Origin: Streptomyces sp. NBC_00094
GTDB lineage: Bacteria > Actinomycetota > Actinomycetes > Streptomycetales > Streptomycetaceae
NCBI RefSeq assembly: GCF_026343125.1
Contig: NZ_JAPEMB010000001.1
Location: forward strand, 4,035,501-4,099,500
Length of the DNA stretch: 64,000 nucleotides
Reading direction: 5' to 3'
In this document: positions 55,117 to 63,988 of the stretch, in pieces
Numbering within the stretch: position 1 is the first letter of the stretch
Layout of the letters: the number at the start of each line of letters is the position of its first letter
Notes under the pieces: generated by a model
Seen by the model: the letters and a program-made list of their open reading frames with translations, nothing else
Told to the model about the DNA's origin: nothing
The model's database searches: none
Translations under genes and position numbers: made by a program

Positions 55117-56598
55117 GTGAGCGTTCCTGAGCCCATGGACGACCCTTGGGCCGACAGCGGACCGAGCGACCGGCTGCCCACCCGTACCCGAGGAGAAGGG
55201 CGCGGCCGGGGCCGCGGGCGCGACGACCAGCACGAGCGGGGCAGCGACGGCCAGTGGGACGGCGGACTCTCCGCCTTCGAGCGCGTCCCCCCGCAGGACC
55301 TCGACGCCGAGCAGTCCGTCCTCGGCGGCATGCTGCTCTCCAAGGACGCCATCGCGGACGTCGTGGAGATCATCAAGGGCAACGACTTCTACAAGCCCGC
55401 CCACGAGACCGTCTACGCGGCGATCCTCGACCTCTACGCCAAGGGCGAGCCCGCCGACCCCATCACGGTCGGCGCCGAGCTCACCAAGCGCGGCGAGATC
55501 ACCCGCGTCGGTGGTGCCTCCTACCTCCACACCCTGGTCCAGTCGGTACCGACCGCGGCCAACGCCTCGTACTACGCCGAGATCGTCCACGAGCGCGCGG
55601 TCCTGCGCCGCCTCGTGGAGGCCGGCACCAAGATCACGCAGATGGGTTACGCGGCCGACGGAGACGTCGACGAGATCGTGAACTCGGCCCAGGCCGAGAT
55701 CTACGCGGTCACCGAGCAGCGCACCACCGAGGACTACCTGCCGCTCGGCGACATCATGGAGGGGGCGCTCGACGAGATCGAGGCGATCGGCTCCCGCAGC
55801 GGCGAGATGACGGGTGTGCCGACCGGCTTCACCGACCTCGACTCGCTCACCAACGGGCTGCACCCCGGCCAGATGATCATCATCGCAGCCCGTCCCGCCA
55901 TGGGTAAGTCGACCCTCGCCCTGGACTTCGCCCGCGCGGCCTCCATCAAGCACAACCTGCCCAGCGTCATCTTCTCCCTCGAAATGGGCCGCAACGAGAT
56001 CGCGATGCGCCTTCTCTCGGCGGAGGCCCGGGTCGCGCTCCACCACATGCGCTCCGGCACGATGACCGACGAGGACTGGACGCGCCTCGCCCGGCGTATG
56101 CCGGACGTGTCCCAGGCGCCCCTGTACATCGACGACTCCCCGAACCTGTCGATGATGGAGATCCGGGCGAAGTGCCGCCGGCTCAAGCAGCGCAACGGCC
56201 TCAAGCTCGTGATCATCGACTACCTCCAGCTGATGCAGTCCGGCGGCTCGAAGCGGCAGGAGAGCCGCCAGCAGGAGGTCTCCGACATGTCGCGAAACCT
56301 CAAGCTCCTCGCCAAGGAGCTGGAGCTGCCCGTGATCGCGCTCTCCCAGCTGAACCGTGGTCCCGAGCAGCGCACCGACAAGAAGCCCATGGTCTCCGAC
56401 CTGCGTGAGTCGGGATCGATCGAGCAGGACGCCGACATGGTGATCCTGCTGCACCGCGAGGACGCCTACGAGAAGGAGTCCCCGAGGGCGGGCGAGGCCG
56501 ACATCATCGTGGGCAAGCACCGTAACGGCCCGACGGCCACGATCACCGTGGCCTTCCAGGGCCACTACTCACGCTTCGTGGACATGGCCCAGACCTGA
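55117..56598 (+). CDS. dnaB: Replicative DNA helicase DnaB
   Basis: The 493-residue protein has a charged Gly/Arg-rich N-terminus of about 50 residues, the DnaB N-domain (PPQDLDAEQSVLGGMLL) and a RecA-like helicase core with Walker A ARPAMGKST, the VIIDYLQLM Walker B and SQLNR motif. No intein interrupts it, unlike in many mycobacteria. It forms the hexamer that opens the fork. GTG 55117 follows GGGAGGAGG (55101-55109). Together with DnaA, DciA, DnaN, SSB and gyrase it completes most of the initiation toolkit in one window. Confidence 0.97.
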   Translation: MSVPEPMDDPWADSGPSDRLPTRTRGEGRGRGRGRDDQHERGSDGQWDGGLSAFERVPPQDLDAEQSVLGGMLLSKDAIADVVEIIKGNDFYKPAHETVYAAILDLYAKGEPADPITVGAELTKRGEITRVGGASYLHTLVQSVPTAANASYYAEIVHERAVLRRLVEAGTKITQMGYAADGDVDEIVNSAQAEIYAVTEQRTTEDYLPLGDIMEGALDEIEAIGSRSGEMTGVPTGFTDLDSLTNGLHPGQMIIIAARPAMGKSTLALDFARAASIKHNLPSVIFSLEMGRNEIAMRLLSAEARVALHHMRSGTMTDEDWTRLARRMPDVSQAPLYIDDSPNLSMMEIRAKCRRLKQRNGLKLVIIDYLQLMQSGGSKRQESRQQEVSDMSRNLKLLAKELELPVIALSQLNRGPEQRTDKKPMVSDLRESGSIEQDADMVILLHREDAYEKESPRAGEADIIVGKHRNGPTATITVAFQGHYSRFVDMAQT

Positions 56599-56618
56599 CC
56601 GGAAGCCCACCCGGTCGG

Positions 56619-57539
56619 TCAGACGGCCGCCGGGCCGGCGTTCGCGAGGGTGCGTACGCCGGTGAGGCTGTCGTCGTGGGTGGGGGACCAACCGAGCTCT
56701 CGCTCGGCCTTGCTCGCGTCGAGGCGGAGTTGGCTCGTCATGGCGGTGTGGGCCAGCGGTGCCGGCTTGAGCAGCCAGAGCGGGACCCGCAGGGGACGGG
56801 GGGCTCCGAAGGCCGCGGCGACTTCCCGGATGTGCCGGCCGAAGGGGAGCGGGGTGCGGTCCGCGATGTTGTACGCCTGGCCCGGAGTGCCGCTCTCGAC
56901 CGCGAGGACGACGGCCCGTGCCGCGTCGTCGACGTCCACCCAGGAGAGGGCGCGTCCGTGGTCGGCGACCACGGGCAGTGCCCGCTTGCGCAGCAGGGGG
57001 ACCATGTCGTCGTCGGTGACCCCGGCGCCGTAGAAGAAGCCGAAGCGCAGGCTGACCGCTTCGAGGCCCTCCGCGGTGAAGGCCATCCGCTCCTTGGCGC
57101 GCATGGCGCCGACGTGGCGCTCCAGCCAGGCGTCGGTGCCACGTGGGCCGAAGGGAGTGTTCTCCTCGGTGATGAGGCCGGTGCCGTGGTCCCCGTATCC
57201 GTAGCCGAACATCATCGACTCGACCACGAACCGGCGTGCGCCGGTGGCGCGGGCGGCGGCGAGCAGGTTCTCGGTGCCCCGGGTCCGCAGGGCGTTGGTC
57301 GTCGCCATGCTCCGGTGACGGGCCATGGACTCGCCCTGGAGAGCGGTCGCCGCGTGGATGACCACGTCGAAGGTGAGCCCGTCCACGGCCCCGAGGACCG
57401 CGTCGGTGTCCAGCAGGTCGGCGCGCAGGGTGTTCGTGGCGCTCCGTCCGAGCCCCGATACCTCGTGGCCCGCCGCGGTCAGCTGCCGGGTGGCGCTCCT
57501 GCCCAGTACGCCGCTCGCTCCTGCCAGCAGAACCTTCAT
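56619..57539 (-). CDS. NAD-dependent epimerase/dehydratase-like SDR protein
   Basis: The 306-residue protein begins with the Rossmann motif MKVLLAGASGVLG and ends with an SDR-e C-domain (YNIADRTPLPFGRHI, SQLRLDASKAERELGW). The family catalytic Tyr-x3-Lys is not evident in the expected place; FGYGYGDHG lies near it, so the reaction is uncertain. A GGAAGGGAG site precedes ATG 57539. It is convergent with dnaB and divergent from the beta-lactamase-like gene. Confidence 0.85.
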   Translation of the reverse strand: MKVLLAGASGVLGRSATRQLTAAGHEVSGLGRSATNTLRADLLDTDAVLGAVDGLTFDVVIHAATALQGESMARHRSMATTNALRTRGTENLLAAARATGARRFVVESMMFGYGYGDHGTGLITEENTPFGPRGTDAWLERHVGAMRAKERMAFTAEGLEAVSLRFGFFYGAGVTDDDMVPLLRKRALPVVADHGRALSWVDVDDAARAVVLAVESGTPGQAYNIADRTPLPFGRHIREVAAAFGAPRPLRVPLWLLKPAPLAHTAMTSQLRLDASKAERELGWSPTHDDSLTGVRTLANAGPAAV

Positions 57540-57620
57540 GTCCGTGCTCCCTTCCGATCCGGTGATGTCCATGGGACGGATCGGGAAGCTTCGCATGTGA
57601 CATCACGTTGGACGGGATCT

Positions 57621-59003
57621 ATGACGACATCATTCGAAGCCCTGTTGCCCGGTACCGAGCGGGCCCTGCTGCACCGTGTCGCGGTCGCCCAGTCCGAGGG
57701 GCGCACGCCCTCCTTCGTCGGGGCCGTGGTCCGTGACGGAGCGATGGTGTGGAGCGGTTCGCGCAGTTGCGTGGACGGGCACGCACCGGACGCCGACACG
57801 CAGTTCAGGATCGGCTCCCTCACCAAGGTGTTCACGGCCGTGCTGGTGATGCGGCTGCGGGACGAGGGGCTCCTCGACCTCGACGATCCGCTGGAGCGAC
57901 ACCTCAAGGGGACGGGGGTCGGTGAGGTGACGATCGCCCAACTCCTCGGCCACAGCGGTGGCCTCGCCGCCGAGACGCCCGGCCAGTGGTGGGAGCGGTC
58001 CTCCGCCGCCCTGCGGCCGGAGCTCTCCGACGTCCTGGGGGAGCGGCCCTCCCTGCAGGTCCCGGGACGGCGCTTCCACTACTCCAACCCCGGCTACACG
58101 CTGCTGGGTTCGCTCGTCGAGGCGATCCGGGGGATCTCCTGGGAGGAGGCGCTGCGCGGCGAGATCCTGGAGCCGCTGGGGATGGGCCGAACGACGCTCG
58201 ACCCGGTCGCCCCGCACGCGGGTGGCTGGGCGGTGCACCCCTGGGCCGATGTGATGCTGTCCGAACCGTCCGAACACCTGGGGTTGATGGCGCCGGCCGG
58301 GCAGCTGTGGTCGACCGCTGCGGACCTCGCCCGGTTCGCCGCGTTTCTCGCGGCAGGCGACGAGCGGGTGCTCGGGGCGGCCTCCGTGGAGGAGATGCGG
58401 GCGCCGGCCTCCCCCGACGGCGAGGGCGACTGGGAGGGGAGCTACGGGCTCGGTCTGCAGCTGCTGCGCCGGGACGGACGGACACTGATCGGCCACACCG
58501 GCTCGCTCCCGGGCTTCGTCGCCTGTCTCTGGGTGAGCGTGGAGGACGGACTGGCGGGGATCGCCCTCGCCAATGCCACCTCGGGGCCGCCGATCGCGGC
58601 CGTGGCGGCCGATCTCGTACGGATCGTGGCGGACGCCGAGCCGAGGTTCCCGGAGCCGTGGCGCCCGCTTCCGGAGGCCGAGGTCGACGAGGAGCTGCTG
58701 TCGCTGACCGGGCCCTGGTACTGGGGCACGTACTCCTACGGGCTCCGGCTCGGTCCTGACCGCTCCGTGCTGCTGGAGCCGCTGCGGGGCGCCGGGAGGA
58801 AGGCTCGTTTCCGGGCGCTGGCCGAGGGCGGCTGGGTCGGGCTCGACGGCTACTACGCGGGGGAGACCCTCCGGGTGGTGCGGCGTCCCGACGGCAGCGT
58901 GAGCCACCTCGACCTGGGGTCCTTCGTCTTCACCCGGGAGCCGTACGAGCCGGGGGGCGCGGTGCCGGGCGGGGTGGACGAGGCGGGCTGGCGCGGCCTC
59001 TGA
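57621..59003 (+). CDS. Serine beta-lactamase/transpeptidase-like hydrolase
   Basis: A 460-residue class C-type serine hydrolase: SLTK (Ser66, Lys69), YSN (154-156) and HTG (292-294) form the complete active-site triad of motifs. The last 120 residues are a lipocalin-like beta domain (family DUF3471-like region). No signal peptide is visible, so it is probably a cytoplasmic esterase or peptidase rather than a resistance enzyme. ATG 57621 has no clear ribosome site. Confidence 0.9.
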   Translation: MTTSFEALLPGTERALLHRVAVAQSEGRTPSFVGAVVRDGAMVWSGSRSCVDGHAPDADTQFRIGSLTKVFTAVLVMRLRDEGLLDLDDPLERHLKGTGVGEVTIAQLLGHSGGLAAETPGQWWERSSAALRPELSDVLGERPSLQVPGRRFHYSNPGYTLLGSLVEAIRGISWEEALRGEILEPLGMGRTTLDPVAPHAGGWAVHPWADVMLSEPSEHLGLMAPAGQLWSTAADLARFAAFLAAGDERVLGAASVEEMRAPASPDGEGDWEGSYGLGLQLLRRDGRTLIGHTGSLPGFVACLWVSVEDGLAGIALANATSGPPIAAVAADLVRIVADAEPRFPEPWRPLPEAEVDEELLSLTGPWYWGTYSYGLRLGPDRSVLLEPLRGAGRKARFRALAEGGWVGLDGYYAGETLRVVRRPDGSVSHLDLGSFVFTREPYEPGGAVPGGVDEAGWRGL

Positions 59004-59043
59004 GCCGTCCGTCCGGTGGTTTGCCCTGAGGCTTCCACCTCGG

Positions 59044-59057
59044 GTTTCACGTGAAAC
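59044..59057. other. parS: parS site 8
   Basis: Exact GTTTCACGTGAAAC between two convergent genes; its last two bases overlap the next hairpin. Confidence 0.95.
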
Positions 59058-59086
59058 AGCGCGCCGGCTCGCACCCGGCGCGCTGT
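59056..59086. terminator. Bidirectional terminator adjoining parS site 8
   Basis: Perfect 12-bp arms (59056-59067, 59075-59086) between the hydrolase gene and the convergent acetyltransferase gene, followed by CCCTTTGG. Confidence 0.85.
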
Positions 59087-59100
59087 CCCTTTGGTCGGCC

Positions 59101-59553
59101 TCAGAGGCTCTTCTTGAAACCCACGTGGGAGGCCTCGAAACCGAGCCGCTCATAGAAGCGGTGGGCGTCGGTACGCGTGACGTCCGAGGTCAGCTGGACG
59201 AGCCGGCAGTCCTGGCGGCCGGACTCCTCGACGGCCCATTCGATGAGCCGGGTCCCGAGGCCGCTGCCCCGCTCGTCGGCGTGGATGCGGACGCCTTCGA
59301 TGATCGAGCGGGTGGTGCCCCGGCGGGAGAGCCCGGGGATCACCGTCAGCTGGAGCGTGCCGACGATCTTGTCGCCACGGACAGCCACGACGACGTGCTG
59401 GTGGGGGTCGTTCGCGAGGCGCTCGAAGGCGGCGAGGTACGGAGCGAGGTCGTCGGGGGACTCGCGCTGCGCACCCAGCGGGTCGTCGGCGAGCATCGCG
59501 ACGATGGCCGGGAGGTCCGTGGTGACAGCGGGACGTATCTCAAGATCACTCAT
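59101..59553 (-). CDS. GNAT-family N-acetyltransferase
   Basis: A 150-residue single GNAT domain with the acetyl-CoA loop ERGSGLGTRLIEWA and RFYERLGFEASHVG near the end. It is complete and short; the acceptor is unknown. The ATG at 59553 is preceded by TACGCT at 7 nt and no ribosome site, so it is likely leaderless. Confidence 0.9.
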   Translation of the reverse strand: MSDLEIRPAVTTDLPAIVAMLADDPLGAQRESPDDLAPYLAAFERLANDPHQHVVVAVRGDKIVGTLQLTVIPGLSRRGTTRSIIEGVRIHADERGSGLGTRLIEWAVEESGRQDCRLVQLTSDVTRTDAHRFYERLGFEASHVGFKKSL

Positions 59554-59670
59554 GCCCCGCAGCGTACGCACGTGCGACCGCCGTCGCCGTGTCAGGCGGT
59601 GATGCTCACGCCCTCCACGACCTGGACCAGCGCGGCCGGCTTGGGGAGCCCCAGGGATTCCGCGCCGGGA

Positions 59671-60534
59671 CTATCCCGCCGCGACGGTCAGCGGGGCGAA
59701 GCGGCGGCGCCAGTCACCGGGGAGGTCGGGGAGGGAGCGGACCATCACCGAGGTGGTGGCGATCGAGCCGATGCCGTTCTCCTTGGCCCAGCTCAACAGC
59801 TCCGTGTGGCGCACGTCGATGTCCGTGCGCAGCGGCCGGTCGGTGGCGGTGGCCAGGGAGGCGATCAGCGCCTGGGCCGTGGCCGGGTCCTTCGCGATCA
59901 GCGGCCCCACGACATGGGTGTCCATGTTGGGCCAGGCGGCCGCGAAGCCGGTGATCTCGCCGTCCTCCTCCGCGACCCGGAGGTGGTCCGCGAACGCGGG
60001 CAGCCTCGTGATGATGTGCGTGCGGTCGAGACCGAAGACCTCGTGGTCCAGACGCAGGATCGCCGGGAGGTCCTCGGCCGTCGCGGGCCGGACGGGGACG
60101 TCGGGGGCGGGGGTGGTGAAGTCGAACTGCCCGCACACCATCTCGGCCCGGCTCGTCTCGACGAAGCCCAGCTGCTCGTACAGGGGCTGTCCGTTGGCCG
60201 TGGCGTACAAGGTGAGTGGGGTGTCGCCGCTCTCCGCGAGGACGTGCCGCATGAGCCGGCGTGCCACTCCCTGGCGCGCGTACCGCTCCGAGACGAGCAC
60301 CATGCCGATCGCGGCGAGCCCCGGGCCGTACGAGGTGACCACGCAACAGGTGATCAGTCCCGTGCCGTCCGGGTCGTCGATGCCGTAGCCGGTTCCCGAG
60401 GTGAGCAGATGGCCCCACTTGTATTCCTCGCGCAGCCATCCCCGGTTCTCCGAGAGGTCGGCGCAGGCGAGGAGGTCGTCCGAGGTGAGGCGCCGGATGG
60501 GGAGCTGAGCGAGAGCGGAGGAGGAAGTCGGCAT
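59671..60534 (-). CDS. Two-domain GNAT-type acetyltransferase
   Basis: The 287-residue protein has a GNAT domain at about 10-135 with the acetyl-CoA loop ARQGVARRLMRHVL and LYEQLGFVETS, then a second domain at about 145-280 (VRPATAEDLPAILRLDHEVFG, WPNMDTHVVGP) of the Acetyltransf_18 type. The acceptor is unknown. The first ATG gives the family N-terminus. Confidence 0.88.
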   Translation of the reverse strand: MPTSSSALAQLPIRRLTSDDLLACADLSENRGWLREEYKWGHLLTSGTGYGIDDPDGTGLITCCVVTSYGPGLAAIGMVLVSERYARQGVARRLMRHVLAESGDTPLTLYATANGQPLYEQLGFVETSRAEMVCGQFDFTTPAPDVPVRPATAEDLPAILRLDHEVFGLDRTHIITRLPAFADHLRVAEEDGEITGFAAAWPNMDTHVVGPLIAKDPATAQALIASLATATDRPLRTDIDVRHTELLSWAKENGIGSIATTSVMVRSLPDLPGDWRRRFAPLTVAAG

Positions 60535-60635
60535 GCTTCTCAGGCTGTCCGAAGCGGTGATCCGCCGTCCACTGCTTTACGGAATCAGGCCGACACCCGA
60601 GGGGGGTGTTGATTCCTTCGCGGGGGATGCGGACG

Positions 60636-61307
60636 ATGTTTCACGTGGAACCGAGAGAATCCGTGGAACCCCGGCCCGGCCGGCTGCACCTCTTCGACCT
60701 CGACGGCACGCTGATCCGTGGGTCGGCCGCCGCGGTGGAGATCTCCCGGCAGCTGGGTCTCGTCGAGGAGATCGCCGCACTGGAGGCAGGGTTCCTGCGG
60801 GGGCTCACTCCGGACGAGTTCGCCGTACGGGCCCGCGCGCTCTGGTCCACGCTCACATCGGAGCAGGTCGCGGCCGCCTTCGCGGGGGCGCCGTGGCTGG
60901 CGGGCATCCGCGAGGTCTGGGCGGACATCAGGGCCCGGGGCGAGCGCTGCGCGGTCATCTCCCTCTCGCCGGACTTCTTCGTCGAGCGACTGCTCGACTG
61001 GGGCGTCGACACGACACACGGTTCACGCTGGCCGGCCGTCCCCTTCGTCGAGCCGATCCACCGGCCCGGCATCCTCGACGCGGCGGCGAAGGTACGGATC
61101 GCCCGGGAGCTCTGCGAGGGGTACGGGGTGGGGTGGGCCGACTGCGTGGCCTACGGGGACTCGATGTCCGACGCCGAGCTCTTCACGGTCGTGCGGCACA
61201 CCGTGGCCGTCAACGCGGACCACCATCTCGCCGGGCTCTCCCGCCACAGCTACACCGGGGGAGACCTGCGCGAGGCCTACGCCTTGGTCCGAAACAGCGC
61301 AGCTTAG
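60636..61307 (+). CDS. HAD-family phosphatase
   Basis: A 223-residue HAD protein with motif I DLDGT (about residue 21), motif II SLS and motif IV YGDSMSDAELF; it resembles the phosphoserine-phosphatase (HAD-IB) branch. The substrate is not assignable. Its first codons (MFHVEP) are encoded by a parS-like site that overlaps the start codon. ATG 60627 is an alternative start. Confidence 0.9.
   Translation: MFHVEPRESVEPRPGRLHLFDLDGTLIRGSAAAVEISRQLGLVEEIAALEAGFLRGLTPDEFAVRARALWSTLTSEQVAAAFAGAPWLAGIREVWADIRARGERCAVISLSPDFFVERLLDWGVDTTHGSRWPAVPFVEPIHRPGILDAAAKVRIARELCEGYGVGWADCVAYGDSMSDAELFTVVRHTVAVNADHHLAGLSRHSYTGGDLREAYALVRNSAA
60638..60651. other. parS: parS-like site 9
   Basis: GTTTCACGTGGAAC, one mismatch from the consensus and the same variant as site 7; begins at the G of the HAD gene's ATG. 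Confidence 0.85.
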
Positions 61308-61411
61308 CCAGAAACGAGGTCCTATGGACCGAGAACGCCTCTTTCCGCCTGAAGTTGCACCGCCGCCGCCATACTGCGAGCACGGAAGCCGGCCAGCGCG
61401 AGGCGAGGCAC

Positions 61412-62569
61412 ATGATGGATGCTCCGACCACTACGAAGGACGGGGCGGAGGCCCGAATATCCGAAGGGGCCTCCCCCGACGCGGTTCTGGTCCGCCGTAC
61501 GCTGGCGGAGATCGCGCCCGTCGCCGATCAGGTGACCTCGTACTTCTACGCCCTGCTCTTCGTCCGGAACCCCGAGTTGCGCGACATGTTCCCCGTGGCC
61601 ATGGACGCCCAGCGGGACCGGCTCCTGAAGGCCCTCCTGGCTGCGGCCGAGCACATGGACGACGTACCGGTCCTCACCGCTTATCTGGAGAACCTCGGCA
61701 GGGGGCACCGCAAGTACGGCACTCAGGCCGCCCACTACCCGGCCGTCGGCGAGGCCCTCATCGGCGCCCTCGTCCGGTACGCCACGGATAGCTGGGGCGA
61801 GGAGACCGAGGCGGCCTGGGTCCGTACGTACACGACGATCTCCCAGATCATGATCGACGCCGCCGCGGAGGACGAGCGGCAGGCGCCCGCCTGGTGGCAG
61901 GCCGAGGTGGTCACCCATGATCTGCGCACCTCCGACGTCGCCGTCGTCACCCTCCGCCCCGACCAGCCGTACCCCTTCCTGGCGGGGCAGTACACGACGC
62001 TGGAGACGCCCTGGTGGCCGCGGATATGGCGTCACTACTCCTTCGCCTCGGCTCCTCGGCCCGACGGACTGCTCTCCCTCCACGTCAAGGCGGTCCCGGC
62101 GGGCTGGGTGTCGAACGCTCTGGTGCACCGGGCGCGCCCCGGGGACGTGCTGCGCCTCGGTCCGCCGGCCGGCTCCATGACGGTCGACCACTCCACCGAC
62201 AGCGGACTGCTCTGCCTGGGCGGCGGTACCGGGATAGCGCCGATCAAGGCCCTGGTCGAGGACGTGGCCGAGCATGGGGACCGGCGTCCGGTCGACGTCT
62301 TCTACGGCGCGCGCAGCGCCCACGACCTCTACGACATCGACACGATGCTGCGGCTCCAGAAGACCTTCCCCTGGCTCTCCGTGCACCCCGTCGTCGAGAG
62401 GCAGGGGTGCCTCCCGGACGCCGTCTGCCGCTACGGGTCATGGGCGGAGCGCGATGCCTACCTCTCGGGTCCGCTCGGCATGGTCCGCCGAGGGGTCGAC
62501 GCCCTGCGCGGAGTAGGGGTGCCCTCGGACCGCATCCGGCACGACTTCCTGGCGGAGCTCACCGCGTGA
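61412..62569 (+). CDS. Flavohemoglobin-like nitric oxide dioxygenase
   Basis: The 385-residue protein has a globin domain (about 25-160) with the B10 Tyr46 in FYALLF and proximal His99 in RGHRKYG, then an FAD domain with RHYSFAS (the RxYS motif) and an NAD domain with LGGGTGIAP. It is a complete one-chain flavohemoglobin and should convert nitric oxide to nitrate using NAD(P)H and oxygen. Start ATG 61412 or 61415, both after GAGGCGAGG. Ends 7 bp before the convergent Nudix gene. Confidence 0.93.
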   Translation: MMDAPTTTKDGAEARISEGASPDAVLVRRTLAEIAPVADQVTSYFYALLFVRNPELRDMFPVAMDAQRDRLLKALLAAAEHMDDVPVLTAYLENLGRGHRKYGTQAAHYPAVGEALIGALVRYATDSWGEETEAAWVRTYTTISQIMIDAAAEDERQAPAWWQAEVVTHDLRTSDVAVVTLRPDQPYPFLAGQYTTLETPWWPRIWRHYSFASAPRPDGLLSLHVKAVPAGWVSNALVHRARPGDVLRLGPPAGSMTVDHSTDSGLLCLGGGTGIAPIKALVEDVAEHGDRRPVDVFYGARSAHDLYDIDTMLRLQKTFPWLSVHPVVERQGCLPDAVCRYGSWAERDAYLSGPLGMVRRGVDALRGVGVPSDRIRHDFLAELTA

Positions 62570-62576
62570 GTGCCGA

Positions 62577-63056
62577 TCAACCCAGGTCGGGGGCGTGCAT
62601 GGCGCGGACCCCCTCGATGTTGCCGTCGAGGTAGTGGCGCAGGGAGAGCGGGACGAGGTGGACGGCGGCGATGCCGACCCGGCTGAACGGCACCCGGACG
62701 ATCTCGTACTCGCCGACCGGCTCGTCGATCTCGGGGCCGTGCCGCAGGGAGGGGTCCATGGAGTCGAGTCGGCACACGAAGAAGTGCTGGACCTTCACTC
62801 CGGAGACCCCGCCGTCGACGATGTGCTCGACGGTGTCGACGAAGCAGGGCACCACATCGGTGATCTTGGCGCCGAGCTCCTCGTGCACCTCGCGGTGCAG
62901 GGCCTCGACGACGGTGGTGTCGGATGGCTCCACGCCGCCGCCGGGCGTGAGCCAGTAGGGATCCATCCCTGGCTTGGTGCGTTTGATGAGGACGAGATCG
63001 TCCCCGTCGAGCAGGATGGCGCGTGCGGTGCGCTTGATCACGGGCCGTTCGGTCAT
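62577..63056 (-). CDS. Nudix hydrolase
   Basis: A 159-residue Nudix domain with the helix REVHEELGA. The loop before it reads GGGVEPSDTTVVEAL, so the first Glu of the classical GX5EX7REUXEEXGU box is replaced by Thr while the metal-binding REVHEE is intact. It hydrolyses a nucleoside-diphosphate-linked substrate that cannot be named. It lies 35 bp downstream of the LysR gene on the same strand. Confidence 0.92.
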   Translation of the reverse strand: MTERPVIKRTARAILLDGDDLVLIKRTKPGMDPYWLTPGGGVEPSDTTVVEALHREVHEELGAKITDVVPCFVDTVEHIVDGGVSGVKVQHFFVCRLDSMDPSLRHGPEIDEPVGEYEIVRVPFSRVGIAAVHLVPLSLRHYLDGNIEGVRAMHAPDLG

Positions 63057-63091
63057 GGGAAGAAAATGGCCCGTACGCGGTGTCCTGAAAC

Positions 63092-63988
63092 TCACCAGTC
63101 CCCTGCGGCGTGCAGCAGGCACTCGTGGGCCCGTGCGATCGGGGACAGCGCGAGCGTGCCGGTCCGCACCACCAGGAAGTAGGTCCGCAGCGGCGGCACC
63201 GGAGGGTCGAGCAGCGCCACGAGCCGCCCCTGCTCCAGTGCCTCCTCGCACAGATAGCGCGGCAGGACGGCAAGACCGGCACCGGAAGCGGCGGAGTCCC
63301 GTACGGCCCGCAGGTCGGGGGCGATCACGGTCGCTGCCGCCGCCGGCTCGGTCTCGAAGACGGCCGCCCAGTAGCGGGAGACGAACGGCAGCGACTCGTG
63401 CACCTCGACCACCGGAAGCTGTTCCAGGACCACGGAGCCCTTGCGGAGCAGAACGTCCGGGGAGAGCCGGGCCGCCCAACGAGGGGCCGCGACCAGGACG
63501 TGCTCCTCGTCGCAGAGGGGGGTCGCGACGAAGAGACCACCGCGCGGGCGGGCGGTGGTGAGGGCCAGATCGTGGTGGCCCGCCGCGAGCCCGTCGAGGG
63601 TCTCCTCCGCGTTGCCCAGGAACGAGGCCCGTACGGCGAGCCCCTGGCCGACCAGCGGGGTGAGGGCGGGCAGCGCGCGGAGCGCGGTGAACTCCGGTGG
63701 GCCGGCGACATGAAGGGTGCGGACGGTGCTCTCCTCGGCGAGGCCGTTCTCGGCGATCTCGACCAGGGCGTCCAGATGGGGGGCGGCGCGGTGTGCGAGC
63801 TCGTCCCCGATCGTGGTCGGCGTGACCCCGCGCGCCCGTCTGAGGAAGAGCGGTCGGCCCAACTGCCGTTCCAGGGTCCGGATCTGGCTGGTGACGGCGG
63901 GCTGGGAGAGTCCCAGGAGCGCGGCGGCGCGGGTGAAGGAGCCGGCCCGGTGCACCGCGACGAACGTGCGCAGCAGGGCCAGATCCAT
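63092..63988 (-). CDS. LysR-family transcriptional regulator
   Basis: The 298-residue protein has the LysR winged helix at 1-60 (LLRTFVAVHRAGSFTRAAALLGLSQPAVTSQIRTLERQLG in essence) and a two-lobed substrate domain after residue 90. Full length. It shares direction with the Nudix gene; the real target may be left or right of it, and the window ends 12 bp upstream of its start. Confidence 0.92.
   Translation of the reverse strand: MDLALLRTFVAVHRAGSFTRAAALLGLSQPAVTSQIRTLERQLGRPLFLRRARGVTPTTIGDELAHRAAPHLDALVEIAENGLAEESTVRTLHVAGPPEFTALRALPALTPLVGQGLAVRASFLGNAEETLDGLAAGHHDLALTTARPRGGLFVATPLCDEEHVLVAAPRWAARLSPDVLLRKGSVVLEQLPVVEVHESLPFVSRYWAAVFETEPAAAATVIAPDLRAVRDSAASGAGLAVLPRYLCEEALEQGRLVALLDPPVPPLRTYFLVVRTGTLALSPIARAHECLLHAAGDW

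Noticed and set aside
55900-56420. Possible intein in dnaB
   Set aside because: The helicase motifs are continuous and the length is normal for an intein-free protein.
59581-59660. Minus-strand reading ending VQVVEGVSITA that looks like a protein C-terminus
   Set aside because: It has no start codon or upstream body; at most a gene remnant, which I cannot support.
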